Of a stretch of 64,000 nt of DNA, positions 1-9,042 are shown in pieces (the first letter of the stretch is position 1; the number at the start of each line of letters is the position of its first letter). This stretch comes from an uncultured Pontibacter sp. (lineage in GTDB: Bacteria; Bacteroidota; Bacteroidia; Cytophagales; Hymenobacteraceae), in the NCBI RefSeq assembly GCF_947499215.1, contig NZ_CANMNI010000002.1, forward strand, positions 806,001 through 870,000. Direction: 5' to 3'. Both the position numbers and the translations under genes were made by a program. The notes beneath the pieces were generated by a model that searched no databases, had not been told where the DNA came from, and was given only the letters and a program-made list of their open reading frames with translations.

Positions 1-257
1 TCTTTATACCCCGTGAGGTAGTACAGGTCCGGATCGGGATGGTAGTAAAAGTCTACGTCGTTGGCGCGGTTGCGCACGGGACTGGCAAAAAGAACGGCAA
101 CGGAGCGAGGGGGCAGCTGTTGCCGCAACACCTCTCTCCGTTGCCGGTGAAACTCTTTATCTAAAGTATCAGATGGCTTTCCCGAGCCTGCGTGCGGTTG
201 CGCTGCTGCCGTAAACGACAGCCAGACTAACAGTGCACACAGCCGGAAGGCTGCCAT
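1..257 (-). CDS. Xaa-Pro aminopeptidase (aminopeptidase P, M24), N-terminal fragment
   Basis: This is the first ~85 codons of a gene that runs off the window edge. I translated it by hand from the ATG at 257. It begins with a hydrophobic signal peptide ending near TAAAQ, so the product is probably exported. It then shows the start of the aminopeptidase P N-terminal domain: an arginine-rich helix (RQRREVLRQQL), a short strand (VAVLFASP), then RNRANDVDF and DLYYLTGY, the hallmark of this domain. Family members remove an N-terminal residue that precedes proline, using two metal ions bound by a C-terminal domain not visible here. The ATG shares one base with the rpmB stop codon (TAATG), so the two genes are probably co-transcribed. 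The family call is fairly secure; substrate and location are inferred. Confidence 0.72.
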   Translation of the reverse strand, partial: MAAFRLCALLVWLSFTAAAQPHAGSGKPSDTLDKEFHRQRREVLRQQLPPRSVAVLFASPVRNRANDVDFYYHPDPDLYYLTGYK

Positions 258-496
258 TAGTACATAATGTAGCCCTGCTCAACAGCCTTCTTCAGTACTG
301 CAGAGATGCCGTTCTTGTTGATTGTTCTCAATGCTGAAGTTGATACTTTAAGGGTTACCCAAGCATCTTCCTCAGGGATGTAGAAACGTTTCTTCTGAAG
401 GTTCGGATAGAACTTACGCTTTGTCTTATTGTTAGCGTGAGAAACGTTATTTCCTACTTGTACTCTCTTTCCGGTTAAATCGCAAACTCGTGCCAT
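257..496 (-). CDS. rpmB: 50S ribosomal protein L28
   Basis: A 79-residue basic protein with the L28 signature: it opens [16 protein letters not shown], followed by [17 protein letters not shown] and [17 protein letters not shown]28 is a structural protein of the large ribosomal subunit. Only one cysteine is present, so this is the zinc-independent form rather than the four-cysteine form. The length is normal. In many Bacteroidota rpmB is followed by rpmG (L33); here the next gene is instead an aminopeptidase P that overlaps its stop codon by one base. Upstream is an AT-rich stretch of about 130 bases that probably holds the promoter, but I could not pick a convincing -7 box. Confidence 0.96.
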   Translation of the reverse strand: MARVCDLTGKRVQVGNNVSHANNKTKRKFYPNLQKKRFYIPEEDAWVTLKVSTSALRTINKNGISAVLKKAVEQGYIMY

Positions 497-629
497 CTTG
501 TATTTTCTTCTAAATTATTTCAATAGGGGTGCAAATATCTACAAAAAGATACAGAATGTCAAAGGCATAGCAGATAATTTTAACAAAACATGCTCTAATA
601 TAGCTGCTAAGGCCCTTTAAACAGGTTGT

Positions 630-803
630 TTATACTTTACCCGTGTTCTTCGCCTCGTCCTCTTTCTTCTTTTTTGTAAAGCCATAGGGGCAGTTTCGGC
701 AGGCATTCTTGCAACAATACCCGCGCTTGAGCAAGTACTTTGCCGTTAGCACCATCAGGCCGCGCTCAAAGTAAAAATCCTCTCCTTCCTTCAGATCACT
801 CAC
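630..803 (-). CDS. Small DUF5522-type cysteine-rich protein
   Basis: A 57-residue protein read by hand from a GTG start at 803. An AAGGAG sequence ends seven bases upstream of the GTG and supports this start; no in-frame ATG lies between it and the upstream stop. The product contains EGEDFYFERGLMVLTAKYLLKRGYCC in two parts (acidic/aromatic, then basic), followed by CKNACRNCPYG. The CC-x4-C-x2-CPYG pattern and the preceding FE-x2-LMV-x-T match the short Bacteroidota DUF5522 family, whose function is unknown. The cysteines could bind a metal (inference). The tail is lysine-rich. It stands alone between rpmB and a divergent gene. Confidence 0.75.
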   Translation of the reverse strand: MSDLKEGEDFYFERGLMVLTAKYLLKRGYCCKNACRNCPYGFTKKKKEDEAKNTGKV

Positions 804-947
804 TACTATACTCCTTTTCGAATGCCAAATATCGGCAATTTAAAGCCGTTCACCAAAAATTCACCTTCACCCTCCTCCCTTGCGCATGCCATACGTTAAA
901 CAATTTGATGCCCCTTATTGCGATTTCACAACCTATAATCATAAGCC

Positions 948-1262
948 ATGTCCCGTTTCAACAACTTAAGCGAGGCCGTCAACGTGTTGCGTTCCCGCGG
1001 TTTTGTGAATACCTTTAGCATACAGCACCAGCGGGTATACTGCTCCGAACTAAGCAAGTCCATCTCCCCTGCCCAGCTCACTCTGCTCGAGCGCTATGTC
1101 GTGCCCTCCCCTGCCGTACAGAGCGGCGAAGAAGAGGTATACGGTTTTCGGACAGATGACAACCAATTGGGTATCATGACCAACATCTATGCTGAGTACG
1201 ACCCGGAAGGCTTTTTCTCTGTGTTCAGACAATGCCTGAAAGGCGGAGCCGGGCACGACTAG
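948..1262 (+). CDS. Conserved small hypothetical protein
   Basis: A 104-residue protein without signal peptide or membrane segment. The start FNNLSEAVNVLRSRGFVNTF resembles a group of short Bacteroidota proteins that databases often label phosphoribosylpyrophosphate synthetase, apparently by mistake, since no PRPP synthetase motif is present. Two recognisable parts are a helix (LSEAVNVLRSRG) and a C-terminal YGFRTDDNQLGIMTNIYAEYD segment that looks like a small alpha/beta fold. Function unknown. It precedes rocD on the same strand with a gap of about 145 bases, so co-transcription is possible but not shown. Confidence 0.7.
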   Translation: MSRFNNLSEAVNVLRSRGFVNTFSIQHQRVYCSELSKSISPAQLTLLERYVVPSPAVQSGEEEVYGFRTDDNQLGIMTNIYAEYDPEGFFSVFRQCLKGGAGHD

Positions 1263-1407
1263 CCTCGATCTCCTACAAAACTATAATTCAGGCTGTTTTT
1301 GCTATATTTACAACCAATCATCAGAATCCCGGTAAATATAGGTCCGGAGCCGCAGCCTGTGGCGCAGCTCTGCCCTTTTCCGGACAACAGCTTTAAATCT
1401 ATAAACT

Positions 1408-2649
1408 ATGAGCACGCTATCCATCACCTCCAGCCAACAGGCTATCGAAACAGAAGACAAGTACGGTGCCCACAACTACCACCCGCTGCCGGTGGTGCTG
1501 AACAAAGGCGAAGGCGTACACCTCTGGGACGTAGAAGGTAAACGCTACTATGACTTCCTGTCGGCCTACAGCGCCGTGAACCAAGGCCACTGCCACCCAC
1601 ACATTATCAACGCCCTGATCGAGCAGGCGCAGCAGCTCACGCTTACTTCCCGCGCCTTCTACAACGACAAGCTAGGTATAGCCGAGAAGTACATTTGCGA
1701 GTTGTTTGGCTACGACAAATCGCTTTACATGAACTCCGGTGCCGAGGCCGTGGAGACCGCCATCAAACTGGCCCGCAAGTGGGGTTATCTGAAAAAAGGA
1801 ATTGCCTCGCACAACGCCGAGATCATTGTGGTGGAACGCAATTTCCATGGCCGCACCACGGGCATCATCTCCTTCTCCACCGACCCGGATTCCACCAAAG
1901 GCTTCGGACCGTATATGCCGGGCTTCAAAGTGATACCTTATGATGATCTCGAGGCGCTGGAAACGGCCCTGAAAGAAAACCCGAACGTGTGCGGTTTCCT
2001 TGTGGAGCCAATACAGGGCGAAGCGGGTGTCGTGGTGCCACAGGAGGGTTACTTAGCCAAAGCGCATGCGCTTTGCAAAGAGTACAACGTGCTGCTCATG
2101 GCCGACGAGATTCAGACAGGTATAGCCCGTACCGGCAAAATGCTGGCCAGCTACTACGACGACGTGAAAGCAGATATCCTGATTCTGGGCAAGGCCCTTT
2201 CGGGAGGTGTGCTGCCGGTGTCTTGCGTACTGGCAGATGACGACATTATGCTTTGTATACAGCCGGGCGAGCACGGTTCTACTTTTGGCGGTAACCCGAT
2301 GGCCGCCGCGGTAGCCATTGCCGCTTTAGAGGTAATTAAAGAAGAGGACTTGGTAGAGAACGCTTATAAGTTGGGCGAGATCTTCCGGGACCGCATGAAC
2401 CAACTCAAGGCCAAGCGCCCGGAAGTGGTAACCCTTGTAAGAGGTCGTGGCTTACTAAACGCCATTGTGATAGAGCCGGCAGCCGATGGCCGTACCGCTT
2501 GGGACGTGTGCGTGGAACTGAAGGAGAACGGCCTGCTCGCCAAGCCAACGCACGGCGACATTATCCGTTTCGCTCCGCCACTGGTGATGACCGAAGAGCA
2601 GCTGCACGAGTGCTGCGATATTATTGACAGAGTGGTGATGAACTTCTAA
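1408..2649 (+). CDS. rocD: Ornithine aminotransferase
   Basis: A 413-residue class III PLP aminotransferase. It moves the delta-amino group of ornithine to 2-oxoglutarate, giving glutamate semialdehyde/pyrroline-5-carboxylate, and so links arginine/ornithine breakdown to proline and glutamate. Family features: [14 protein letters not shown] near the N-terminus, typical of ornithine aminotransferases rather than acetylornithine or GABA enzymes; [13 protein letters not shown] around the cofactor phosphate; [15 protein letters not shown] with the cofactor-contacting Asp; and LGKALSGG with the Schiff-base lysine at residue 262. The cytoplasmic enzyme is full length. The gene is followed by a hairpin terminator and is probably transcribed alone or with the small gene upstream. 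Ile codons ATA occur here in AGGTATA context (TGIAR, LGIA). Confidence 0.95.
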   Translation: MSTLSITSSQQAIETEDKYGAHNYHPLPVVLNKGEGVHLWDVEGKRYYDFLSAYSAVNQGHCHPHIINALIEQAQQLTLTSRAFYNDKLGIAEKYICELFGYDKSLYMNSGAEAVETAIKLARKWGYLKKGIASHNAEIIVVERNFHGRTTGIISFSTDPDSTKGFGPYMPGFKVIPYDDLEALETALKENPNVCGFLVEPIQGEAGVVVPQEGYLAKAHALCKEYNVLLMADEIQTGIARTGKMLASYYDDVKADILILGKALSGGVLPVSCVLADDDIMLCIQPGEHGSTFGGNPMAAAVAIAALEVIKEEDLVENAYKLGEIFRDRMNQLKAKRPEVVTLVRGRGLLNAIVIEPAADGRTAWDVCVELKENGLLAKPTHGDIIRFAPPLVMTEEQLHECCDIIDRVVMNF

Positions 2650-2675
2650 GTCAGATATACCTGAAACAAAGTATG

Positions 2676-2706
2676 AAAGGCGAGGCTGTAGCGGCTTCGC
2701 CTTTTT
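2676..2706 (+). terminator. Rho-independent terminator of rocD
   Basis: Stem AAAGGCGA / TCGCCTTT around a short GC-rich loop, followed by a T run, 27 bases after the rocD stop codon. A TATACCT heptamer (2656-2662) lies between stop codon and hairpin. Confidence 0.75.
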
Positions 2707-2779
2707 GCTTTTTATTCATCTCTGTCCTGCAGTTCTGACTGAAATTCGGTAGCTTTAGTATAACAACAGCTTTGAAAAC

Positions 2780-3037
2780 ATGACAAAATCAGACCAAACT
2801 AAACCTATCGTTATTTTCTCCGGCGACTTTCACCGAGCAGCCGTCATAAAGAATATGCTCGAAAACCACGGTATTTATGTCTTTATGGAGAACGAGCACA
2901 TGGGGAGCATTGCTCCTTTTCAGGTGGCTTCCGGTGGCTTCAACCCGGTTAAGCTTATTATTTCTGGCCATGATGAACAGGAGGCAAAACGGCTGCTGGA
3001 GGATTTTGACCGGGGCGACTCAGAGAACGTGGAGTAG
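2780..3037 (+). CDS. DUF2007-type putative signal-transducing protein
   Basis: An 85-residue soluble protein. After a short polar lead it reads IVIFSGDFHRAAVIKNMLENHGI, then VFMENEHMGSIAPF and PVKLIISGHDEQEAKRLLEDF. This beta-alpha-beta pattern, with a helix that selects a chain and a valine-rich second strand, matches DUF2007, a ferredoxin-like small domain whose members are named putative signal-transducing proteins; some are thought to resemble PII proteins. Biochemical role unknown. It lies between rocD and hemB on the same strand; a likely -7 promoter box for hemB lies just after its stop, so hemB is probably transcribed separately. Confidence 0.8.
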   Translation: MTKSDQTKPIVIFSGDFHRAAVIKNMLENHGIYVFMENEHMGSIAPFQVASGGFNPVKLIISGHDEQEAKRLLEDFDRGDSENVE

Positions 3038-3063
3038 TATTTCTAATTCCTCCGTATAAGCCG

Positions 3064-3071
3064 TACCTTTG
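3064..3071 (+). promoter_or_regulatory. Putative -7 promoter box for hemB
   Basis: TACCTTTG fits the Bacteroidota -7 consensus TAnnTTTG and lies about 43 bases upstream of the hemB ATG. No clear -33 TTG box was found, so the call rests on the -7 box alone. Confidence 0.45.
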
Positions 3072-3113
3072 CCGTATACCTATTTTGAAGCATTTTAGAG
3101 CAAGCGCTATACT

Positions 3114-4088
3114 ATGATCACCAAAAGACCAAGACGAAACCGCTATAACGAAGTCATCCGCAGCATGGTGCAGGAAACCGCACTAGAGCTGAACGACTTC
3201 ATTTTTCCGCTTTTCATCATAGAGGGGCAAAACCAGAAAATAGAAGTGAACTCCATGCCGGGCATCAACCGCTACTCTGTTGACACGCTCCTCGACGAGG
3301 TAGCCTCTTGCGTGGACCTCGGCATCAAAGCTTTCGCCCCTTTCCCGAGCATCCCGGAAAACCTGAAAGACAAGTACGCCAAGGAAAGCGAGAACCCAGA
3401 CGGCTTGTTCCCAAGAGCCATTCGCGAGATCAAGAAGAACTTCCCAGAGGTAGTGCTCATGACCGACGTCGCAATGGACCCCTACAGCTCTGACGGGCAC
3501 GACGGCATTGTAATAAACGGTGAGATTGTGAACGACGAGACATTAGAGGTACTAGGTAAAATGGCGCTCACGCAAGCGCAGGCCGGCGCCGATATTGTAG
3601 GCCCTTCGGATATGATGGACGGTCGCGTAGGGCACATCCGCCGCGTGCTCGACGAAAACGGCTTCCACAAAGTGGGCATCATGAGCTATACCGCCAAGTA
3701 TGCGAGTGCGTTCTACGGCCCGTTCCGCGACGCCTTGGACTCAGCCCCGAAAATGGGTGATAAGAAAACCTACCAGATGAACCCGGCTAACAGCCGCGAG
3801 GCTTTGATAGAAGCTGCGTTGGACACCGAAGAAGGTGCCGATTACCTGATGGTGAAACCTGCATTGGCTTATCTGGACATTATCAAATTGCTGCGCGACA
3901 ACTCACACCTACCCATCGCCGCCTATAATGTGAGCGGGGAATATGCCATGGTGAAAGCCGCAGGACTGAAAGGCTGGATCGACGGAGAAAAAGCCATGCT
4001 GGAGAGCTTGCTGAGCATTAAGCGGGCCGGGGCAGACATCATTCTTTCGTACTTCGCAAAAGATTTTGCGAAGTACCTTAAAAAATAA
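3114..4088 (+). CDS. hemB: Delta-aminolevulinic acid dehydratase (porphobilinogen synthase)
   Basis: A 324-residue cytoplasmic enzyme that condenses two 5-aminolevulinate molecules to porphobilinogen, the second common step of tetrapyrrole (heme) synthesis. Both Schiff-base lysines are present: Lys195 in SYTAKYASAFYG and Lys248 in YLMVKPALAYLD. The usual zinc-binding cysteines are missing: the segment reads DVAMDPYSSDGHDG, with Ala120, Asp122 and Asp130 in the cysteine positions. By analogy with known families this is the zinc-free, magnesium-type enzyme. The start is supported by the conserved N-terminus RPRRNRYNEVIRSMVQE and by the promoter box upstream. A strong terminator follows, so it is likely a single-gene unit. 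Confidence 0.97.
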   Translation: MITKRPRRNRYNEVIRSMVQETALELNDFIFPLFIIEGQNQKIEVNSMPGINRYSVDTLLDEVASCVDLGIKAFAPFPSIPENLKDKYAKESENPDGLFPRAIREIKKNFPEVVLMTDVAMDPYSSDGHDGIVINGEIVNDETLEVLGKMALTQAQAGADIVGPSDMMDGRVGHIRRVLDENGFHKVGIMSYTAKYASAFYGPFRDALDSAPKMGDKKTYQMNPANSREALIEAALDTEEGADYLMVKPALAYLDIIKLLRDNSHLPIAAYNVSGEYAMVKAAGLKGWIDGEKAMLESLLSIKRAGADIILSYFAKDFAKYLKK

Positions 4089-4108
4089 TTCCTCCTTTAC
4101 ATTATATA

Positions 4109-4145
4109 AAAAAGCGCCTTGGCATTCAACCGAGGCGCTTTTTAT
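4109..4145 (+). terminator. Rho-independent terminator of hemB
   Basis: Stem AAGCGCCT / AGGCGCTT with a 13-base loop, followed by TTTTTATTT, starting about 20 bases after the hemB stop. Confidence 0.85.
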
Positions 4146-4273
4146 TTAACACAGGATATAGTATGGTTAAACTCTAATTTATTGCAAAATATTGCATGCA
4201 CTTTGAACAACTTTGCCTTTAATTCACTTTTAGTTATATTGGTGATTCTAAACTTCTACCTATTACTATTTTT

Positions 4274-7200
4274 ATGAGACTATTGAGCCTATGGCTGACG
4301 GCCACGGCCTTGTTAACGGCTACCGCAGGTATGGCGCAGGAGACCGGTATATTGAAAGGTCGCGCTAATGTGCAAGAGTTGGGCCGTATTGCGGCGGAAG
4401 AGGACCAGAACTATAAAGCCAAAAGAGCCACCGCCATTGCGCTTGCCAAAAAGAATGGGTGGGAAATAGAAAAAACCTACAAAGACGGTACTCATATTTC
4501 GCTGCAGGGGCTAGATGCCACAGGCATGCCTGTCTACTACATCACCTATAACAATAGCTATGCAGCTGCTACAACCCGAACCGACCAGTTATGGGCCGGT
4601 GGAAGGCTAGGCTTGAACCTAAGTGGTGCTGGTGATGCTGTATCTGAAAAGCTGGGAGTATGGGATGGCGGCCTAGTGCGGGAGTCTCATATTGAGCTGC
4701 GCGGCCGGGTGGAACAGATGGACAATGCCACAAAGCTTAATGACCATGCCACCCACGTAGCGGGCACTATGATCGCTTCTGGCCATAACGCCCTAGCCAA
4801 AGGTATGGCCTTCGGGTTTAAGAAGCTGCAAGCTTATGATTTCAATAACAATACCGCCGAGATAGCTGAAGCGGGCAGAATGGAAATGCTGGTATCAAAC
4901 CATTCTTATGGCACGATTGCCGGATGGCGCTACAACTCAGAGCGGAAAGGAACGAATGAGGACCCATTCTGGGAGTGGTGGGGTCACCCTTCTATAAGCG
5001 AGACCGAGGACTATAAGTTCGGGTTTTATGATGAGACCGCTGTTAGTTGGGACCGCATTGCGTATAATGCGCCTTATTTTCTGATCGTGAAGTCTGGTGG
5101 TAATAACCGCGGCGAAAGAGGACCGGAAATCGGAAAGCCTTTTATGAAGCGCAACGCCAGCGGCTCCTTCGTACTGGTGCCACAACGCCCTGCCAATATG
5201 AGCAGTAACGATAGCTACGATGCCATATCTACTTACGGCAATGCCAAAAACATACTGACAGTAGGAGCTGTAAGCGCAATTACTGGGGGGTATAAACAGC
5301 CCACAGATGTAATCATCTCTTCTTTCAGCAGTTTTGGACCTACCGACGATGGACGCATTAAACCAGATATTGTAGGTAATGGCGTATCGGTACTTTCCTC
5401 TACTAGCGGAAGTGACAAGTCTTATAGCGCACTAAGTGGCACCTCGATGGCGGCGCCGAACGTATCGGGCACACTACTGCTCCTGCAGGAGCACTACTCT
5501 AATCTGAATAAAGGCAAGCTAATGCGTGCCGCCACCCTAAAAGGCCTTGCTATACACACCGCCGACGAAGCCGGCAGCGCCCCGGGTCCTGATTACATTT
5601 TCGGCTGGGGGCTGCTTAATGCTGAACGTGCTGCCAACGTAATTTCCAATAAACAGAAAACGCATCTTATCAGTGAAAACAGCTTAGCACAGGGGCAGAC
5701 CTATCGCCTTGACGTTGTTGCGTCGGGCACGGGCCCGTTAACGGTTACCATTTCTTGGACTGATCCTGAAGGAACAGCACATGCAGCAACTACCAGCAAC
5801 CTGAATAATCGCGCTCCGCGCCTTACAAATGACCTCGATTTGCGTGTTTCTCATAAAGGCACGACTTCCCTACCATGGACCCTAGACCCTGAAAAGCCCT
5901 CAGATGCGGCTAAGCGCGGCGATAACATTCGCGACAATGTAGAGCAAATCCTTATTCCTAATGCTATACAAGGCGAAACATATTCGATTACCGTTTCTCA
6001 CAAAGGCACCATGCAAAAGGGGCCGCAAGCTTACTCTTTATTAGTAAGCGGCATAGGAGGCCAGACTTATTGTGCCAGTGCGGCGACTTCTGATACTGGT
6101 TCCCGCATTACAAAACTCGTATTTAACGGTATTACAACAACCTACGATGGCTGCTCTACATACCGCAATCAAATGGAATCAATTCTTGGTTTTGAGCCTA
6201 ACCAAACCAAAACTCTTTCTTTTGAACTTGGATCATGCGGAGCCAGTACGGGTAAGATAGCTAAGGTATATGTAGACTGGAATAGGAATGGCAGCTTTAC
6301 GGATCCGGGCGAGGAAGCGGCCGTATCAAATGTGATTAATGGTACAGCTGTATTTGAAGCGTCAGTTACAGCACCGGCAAACGTAGAGATTGGCATGAGC
6401 ACCCGCCTCCGTATCGTTATGGTGGAAACAGCTGATGCCAGTACAATCATGTCTTGCGGCACTTATTCCCGAGGTGAAACTCAGGACTATGCGGTGCAGT
6501 TCGTAAAGCCTAGAATAGATATCGCAGTGCTTGATGTAAACCCAGCTGGCGCATCTCTGTGCGCAGGAACTAGTCAACGGTTTTTGGTTAAACTTTTGAA
6601 CAATGGCTTAAATACTCTCACTAATATCCCAGTTACCTTACGTGTTCTTAAGGGCGGCACAGAGGTTGCCACCCTAAACGGCACTTATTCCCGTTCGCTA
6701 AGCGCAAATGCATCAGATGAGCTAGTGCTGACCGGTAACTTCGAAACAGAGGCCGGAGCGACTTATGAACTGATCGCCACCTCAGGGCTTGCAAACGATG
6801 CCATATCAAGTAATAACCAAGCTACACAATCTTTTGCTGTAGCCCCCCCCACTGAGGCACCGCAAGTAGTGGCTACACGCTGTGGCAATGAACCGAACTA
6901 TACTCTGACTGGAACCGGTGACGGGACTATCTACTGGTATAGCTCCGCGACCAGCAGCACTCCGATTGCCGCCGGCAATAGTGCGAGAATCACGGCTGCC
7001 GCTGCTGGCACTACAGTTTATGCCTCCCTAAACGACTTTTCCGCTACTGTAGGACTATCAGCTAAAACCCAAGGTAGTGCTGGTAATTATCATCAGTTCA
7101 CACCAGATGTTATTGTTTCGACAGGTGCTCCCATGGTACTCGAAAGTGCCCGACTCTATATTGGAAACTCGGGCAAGATAACGTTTACCGTTTATGACAC

Positions 7201-8029
7201 TGATGGGGCCCCTGTATCGGTTAGAACACTGAACGTAACTGCTACACGCACTACCCCGGCTGCAGGAGAGCAGCCAGACGACCCTAATGACCAAGGTGAG
7301 GTGTACAACCTAGGTCTAGTACTACCTGAAGCGGGCACTTATAATATTGGAATTACTTATGAGGACGGCGCAACTATTTTCAGAAACAACGCAGGTGTTA
7401 AGGGCTACCCATTTGGTGTTCCCAATGTGTTCACTATCAATGGAAACACAGCTAATAACCCATCTTTCTACTATTATTTCTATGACTTACAAGTAAGGGC
7501 AGTTGGCTGCAGCAGCCCGCGCGTAGAGGTACCACTTGAAACAGGTACGCCTATTGCTATGCCGATGGTAGCACGTGAAGGCCTTAGTTTGAAATCAAGT
7601 GCCACTTCGGGCAACCAATGGTTCCTTGATGGCAAACCTATACAAGGAGCTACCCAGCAGACCATTACGCCGATCTACAGTGGAGACTATAGCGTTCAGG
7701 CCCAGTGGAAAGGCTGTGTCTCTCCTATGTCTGAGAGCTATACCTTCGCTTACCAAGCGGATGGTCGCGAACTGAAGAAGGAGCTCGTAGCCTCACCTAA
7801 CCCAAGCAGTGGCATCTTTAAGATACAGTTTGAAACAGAGCAGCGAGAGGACCTGCTTTTAGACGTAACAGATATGATGGGCAACTTGATCTATACAGGC
7901 AAGGTAGAGCGGTTCAACGGTTTCTATGAGTCTACCATTGACATCTCTAACCGCGCTTCGGGAATTTACCTGTTGCGTGTGCGCTTTGGCGGCCACACCC
8001 ATATCCAGAAACTGGTGGTTCAACGCTAA
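4274..8029 (+). CDS. Secreted S8 (subtilisin-like) serine protease with T9SS sorting domain
   Basis: A 1251-residue exported multidomain protease. A signal peptide ends near GMAQ. The S8 catalytic domain covers about residues 95-450, with catalytic Asp131 (VWDGG), His158 (HATHVAGT) and Ser391 (GTSMAAPNVSG). A jelly-roll domain follows (about 475-600, TVTISWTDPEG, NDLDLRV), then a GEVED domain (about 605-740, VYVDWNRNGSFTDPGEE, RGETQDYAVQF), a CARDB-like segment (about 745-850), further beta-rich repeats, and a C-terminal type A sorting domain (about 1165-1251: ASPNPSSGIF, GIYLLRV). The last targets proteins through the type IX system to the cell surface or medium. Role: probably extracellular protein degradation. 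The gene stands alone between two terminators. Confidence 0.93.
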   Translation: MRLLSLWLTATALLTATAGMAQETGILKGRANVQELGRIAAEEDQNYKAKRATAIALAKKNGWEIEKTYKDGTHISLQGLDATGMPVYYITYNNSYAAATTRTDQLWAGGRLGLNLSGAGDAVSEKLGVWDGGLVRESHIELRGRVEQMDNATKLNDHATHVAGTMIASGHNALAKGMAFGFKKLQAYDFNNNTAEIAEAGRMEMLVSNHSYGTIAGWRYNSERKGTNEDPFWEWWGHPSISETEDYKFGFYDETAVSWDRIAYNAPYFLIVKSGGNNRGERGPEIGKPFMKRNASGSFVLVPQRPANMSSNDSYDAISTYGNAKNILTVGAVSAITGGYKQPTDVIISSFSSFGPTDDGRIKPDIVGNGVSVLSSTSGSDKSYSALSGTSMAAPNVSGTLLLLQEHYSNLNKGKLMRAATLKGLAIHTADEAGSAPGPDYIFGWGLLNAERAANVISNKQKTHLISENSLAQGQTYRLDVVASGTGPLTVTISWTDPEGTAHAATTSNLNNRAPRLTNDLDLRVSHKGTTSLPWTLDPEKPSDAAKRGDNIRDNVEQILIPNAIQGETYSITVSHKGTMQKGPQAYSLLVSGIGGQTYCASAATSDTGSRITKLVFNGITTTYDGCSTYRNQMESILGFEPNQTKTLSFELGSCGASTGKIAKVYVDWNRNGSFTDPGEEAAVSNVINGTAVFEASVTAPANVEIGMSTRLRIVMVETADASTIMSCGTYSRGETQDYAVQFVKPRIDIAVLDVNPAGASLCAGTSQRFLVKLLNNGLNTLTNIPVTLRVLKGGTEVATLNGTYSRSLSANASDELVLTGNFETEAGATYELIATSGLANDAISSNNQATQSFAVAPPTEAPQVVATRCGNEPNYTLTGTGDGTIYWYSSATSSTPIAAGNSARITAAAAGTTVYASLNDFSATVGLSAKTQGSAGNYHQFTPDVIVSTGAPMVLESARLYIGNSGKITFTVYDTDGAPVSVRTLNVTATRTTPAAGEQPDDPNDQGEVYNLGLVLPEAGTYNIGITYEDGATIFRNNAGVKGYPFGVPNVFTINGNTANNPSFYYYFYDLQVRAVGCSSPRVEVPLETGTPIAMPMVAREGLSLKSSATSGNQWFLDGKPIQGATQQTITPIYSGDYSVQAQWKGCVSPMSESYTFAYQADGRELKKELVASPNPSSGIFKIQFETEQREDLLLDVTDMMGNLIYTGKVERFNGFYESTIDISNRASGIYLLRVRFGGHTHIQKLVVQR

Positions 8030-8051
8030 TAAGAAGGTATACCTGCCTAAT

Positions 8052-8086
8052 AAAAAAAGCCCTGGTCACAAACCGGGGCTTTTTTA
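8052..8086 (+). terminator. Rho-independent terminator of the S8 protease gene
   Basis: Stem AAAAGCCC / GGGGCTTTT with a loop of about 10 bases and a T tract. The palindromic AGGTATACCT at 8035-8044 lies between the stop codon and the hairpin. Confidence 0.82.
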
Positions 8087-8212
8087 TATACCCAAGCTTT
8101 GCGGCTCATTTCATAAAAAGCCCTAAGCATCGTATGCACCAGCCAGATGCTCTATTTTGCCATAACGCTTGTATTGCCTATCTTCAGCATAGCAAACAAT
8201 AAGACAAAGACT

Positions 8213-8830
8213 ATGAAAAAATTACTACTCGCTATGGGCGTGGCGTTTACATTCGCCTCCTGCACCCAACAGCCACAGGCCAGCAACACATCGACCGCTG
8301 ATACCGAAGCCACCACGCAGCAGGAAACTGCCGCCCCGCAGTCACCGGTTACGGCTACACAGCAGGCTTTCTTTGCTGAACTGAGCAAACTTTGTGGCAA
8401 GAGTTTTAGAGGTGTAGCCGTATTCCCGGCCGATGGTAAAGACCCTTTTGCGGGCAAAGAGCTGACTATGCATGTGCAGGCCTGCTCCGACACTACTATC
8501 CGCATCCCTTTCCACGTGGGGGAGGACAAATCGAGAACATGGGTAATCCGCCAGATGGAAGAAGGCCTGCAACTGAAACATGACCACCACCACGAAGACG
8601 GCACCCCGGACGAAGTGACCATGTACGGCGGCATTGCCATGGACACGGAAGACGCCAGCACCATGCGCTTCCCAGCCGACGCTCATACCGCCCAGCTGAT
8701 ACCTGCGGCTTCTACTAATGAGTGGAATCTGGTGCTCAGCCCCGATGGCCGCACGTTCAGCTATATCCTGAAGCGCGACAACCAGCTTCGGTTTCAGGCA
8801 GACTTCGATTTGACCAAGCCGCTTCACTAA
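8213..8830 (+). CDS. Lipoprotein of unknown function
   Basis: About 205 residues from the ATG at 8213. This start is chosen over an upstream in-frame one because it places a classic lipoprotein signal at the N-terminus: MKKLLLAMGVAFTFASC, with Cys17 as the lipidation site. A Thr/Gln/Ala-rich linker follows (about 20-50), then a globular part with FAELSKLCGKSFRGVAVFPADG, HVQACSDTTIRIPFHVGED, a His cluster (KHDHHHEDG) and FPADAHT. It may bind a metal or ligand through the histidines (inference). It resembles lipoproteins found widely in Bacteroidota, but I cannot assign a role. It converges with the DUF5916 gene on a shared terminator. Confidence 0.75.
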   Translation: MKKLLLAMGVAFTFASCTQQPQASNTSTADTEATTQQETAAPQSPVTATQQAFFAELSKLCGKSFRGVAVFPADGKDPFAGKELTMHVQACSDTTIRIPFHVGEDKSRTWVIRQMEEGLQLKHDHHHEDGTPDEVTMYGGIAMDTEDASTMRFPADAHTAQLIPAASTNEWNLVLSPDGRTFSYILKRDNQLRFQADFDLTKPLH

Positions 8831-8990
8831 GGCGCAGATATAGATATACCTTAGGATTAACTCCTGTAATAGTTCTTTCTAAATGGGTCTGTTACTTTTT
8901 CAAAACCAGCTATTTGGGGGGAAATTTGCTAGAATGAACTAGCCCTGCCCTTTTAGAGGATGAACCACTCCTCCTATTTCTTAAATCAGG

Positions 8991-9022
8991 AAGGCCCGAA
9001 GCTGCAACAGCTCCGGGCCTTC
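8991..9022. terminator. Bidirectional terminator between convergent genes
   Basis: Stem AAGGCCCG / CGGGCCTT with an inner AGCT/AGCT pair lies between the lipoprotein gene (plus) and the DUF5916 gene (minus). T-rich flanks are weak on both sides. Confidence 0.65.
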
Positions 9023-9042
9023 TCTTTGTTAGTATTACATAC

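Noticed and set aside
740..1018. Plus-strand ORF of 92 codons upstream of the small 948 gene
   Set aside because: Overlaps both the DUF5522-type gene (minus) and the start of the 948 gene, with no domain.
8035..8044. Palindromic AGGTATACCT as a restriction or methylation site
   Set aside because: Most copies of the heptamer are not part of the full palindrome, so a simple palindromic enzyme site does not account for the excess.
8882..8941. 19-codon ORF after the 8213 lipoprotein gene
   Set aside because: Too short, no hydrophobic or conserved pattern, no terminator of its own.
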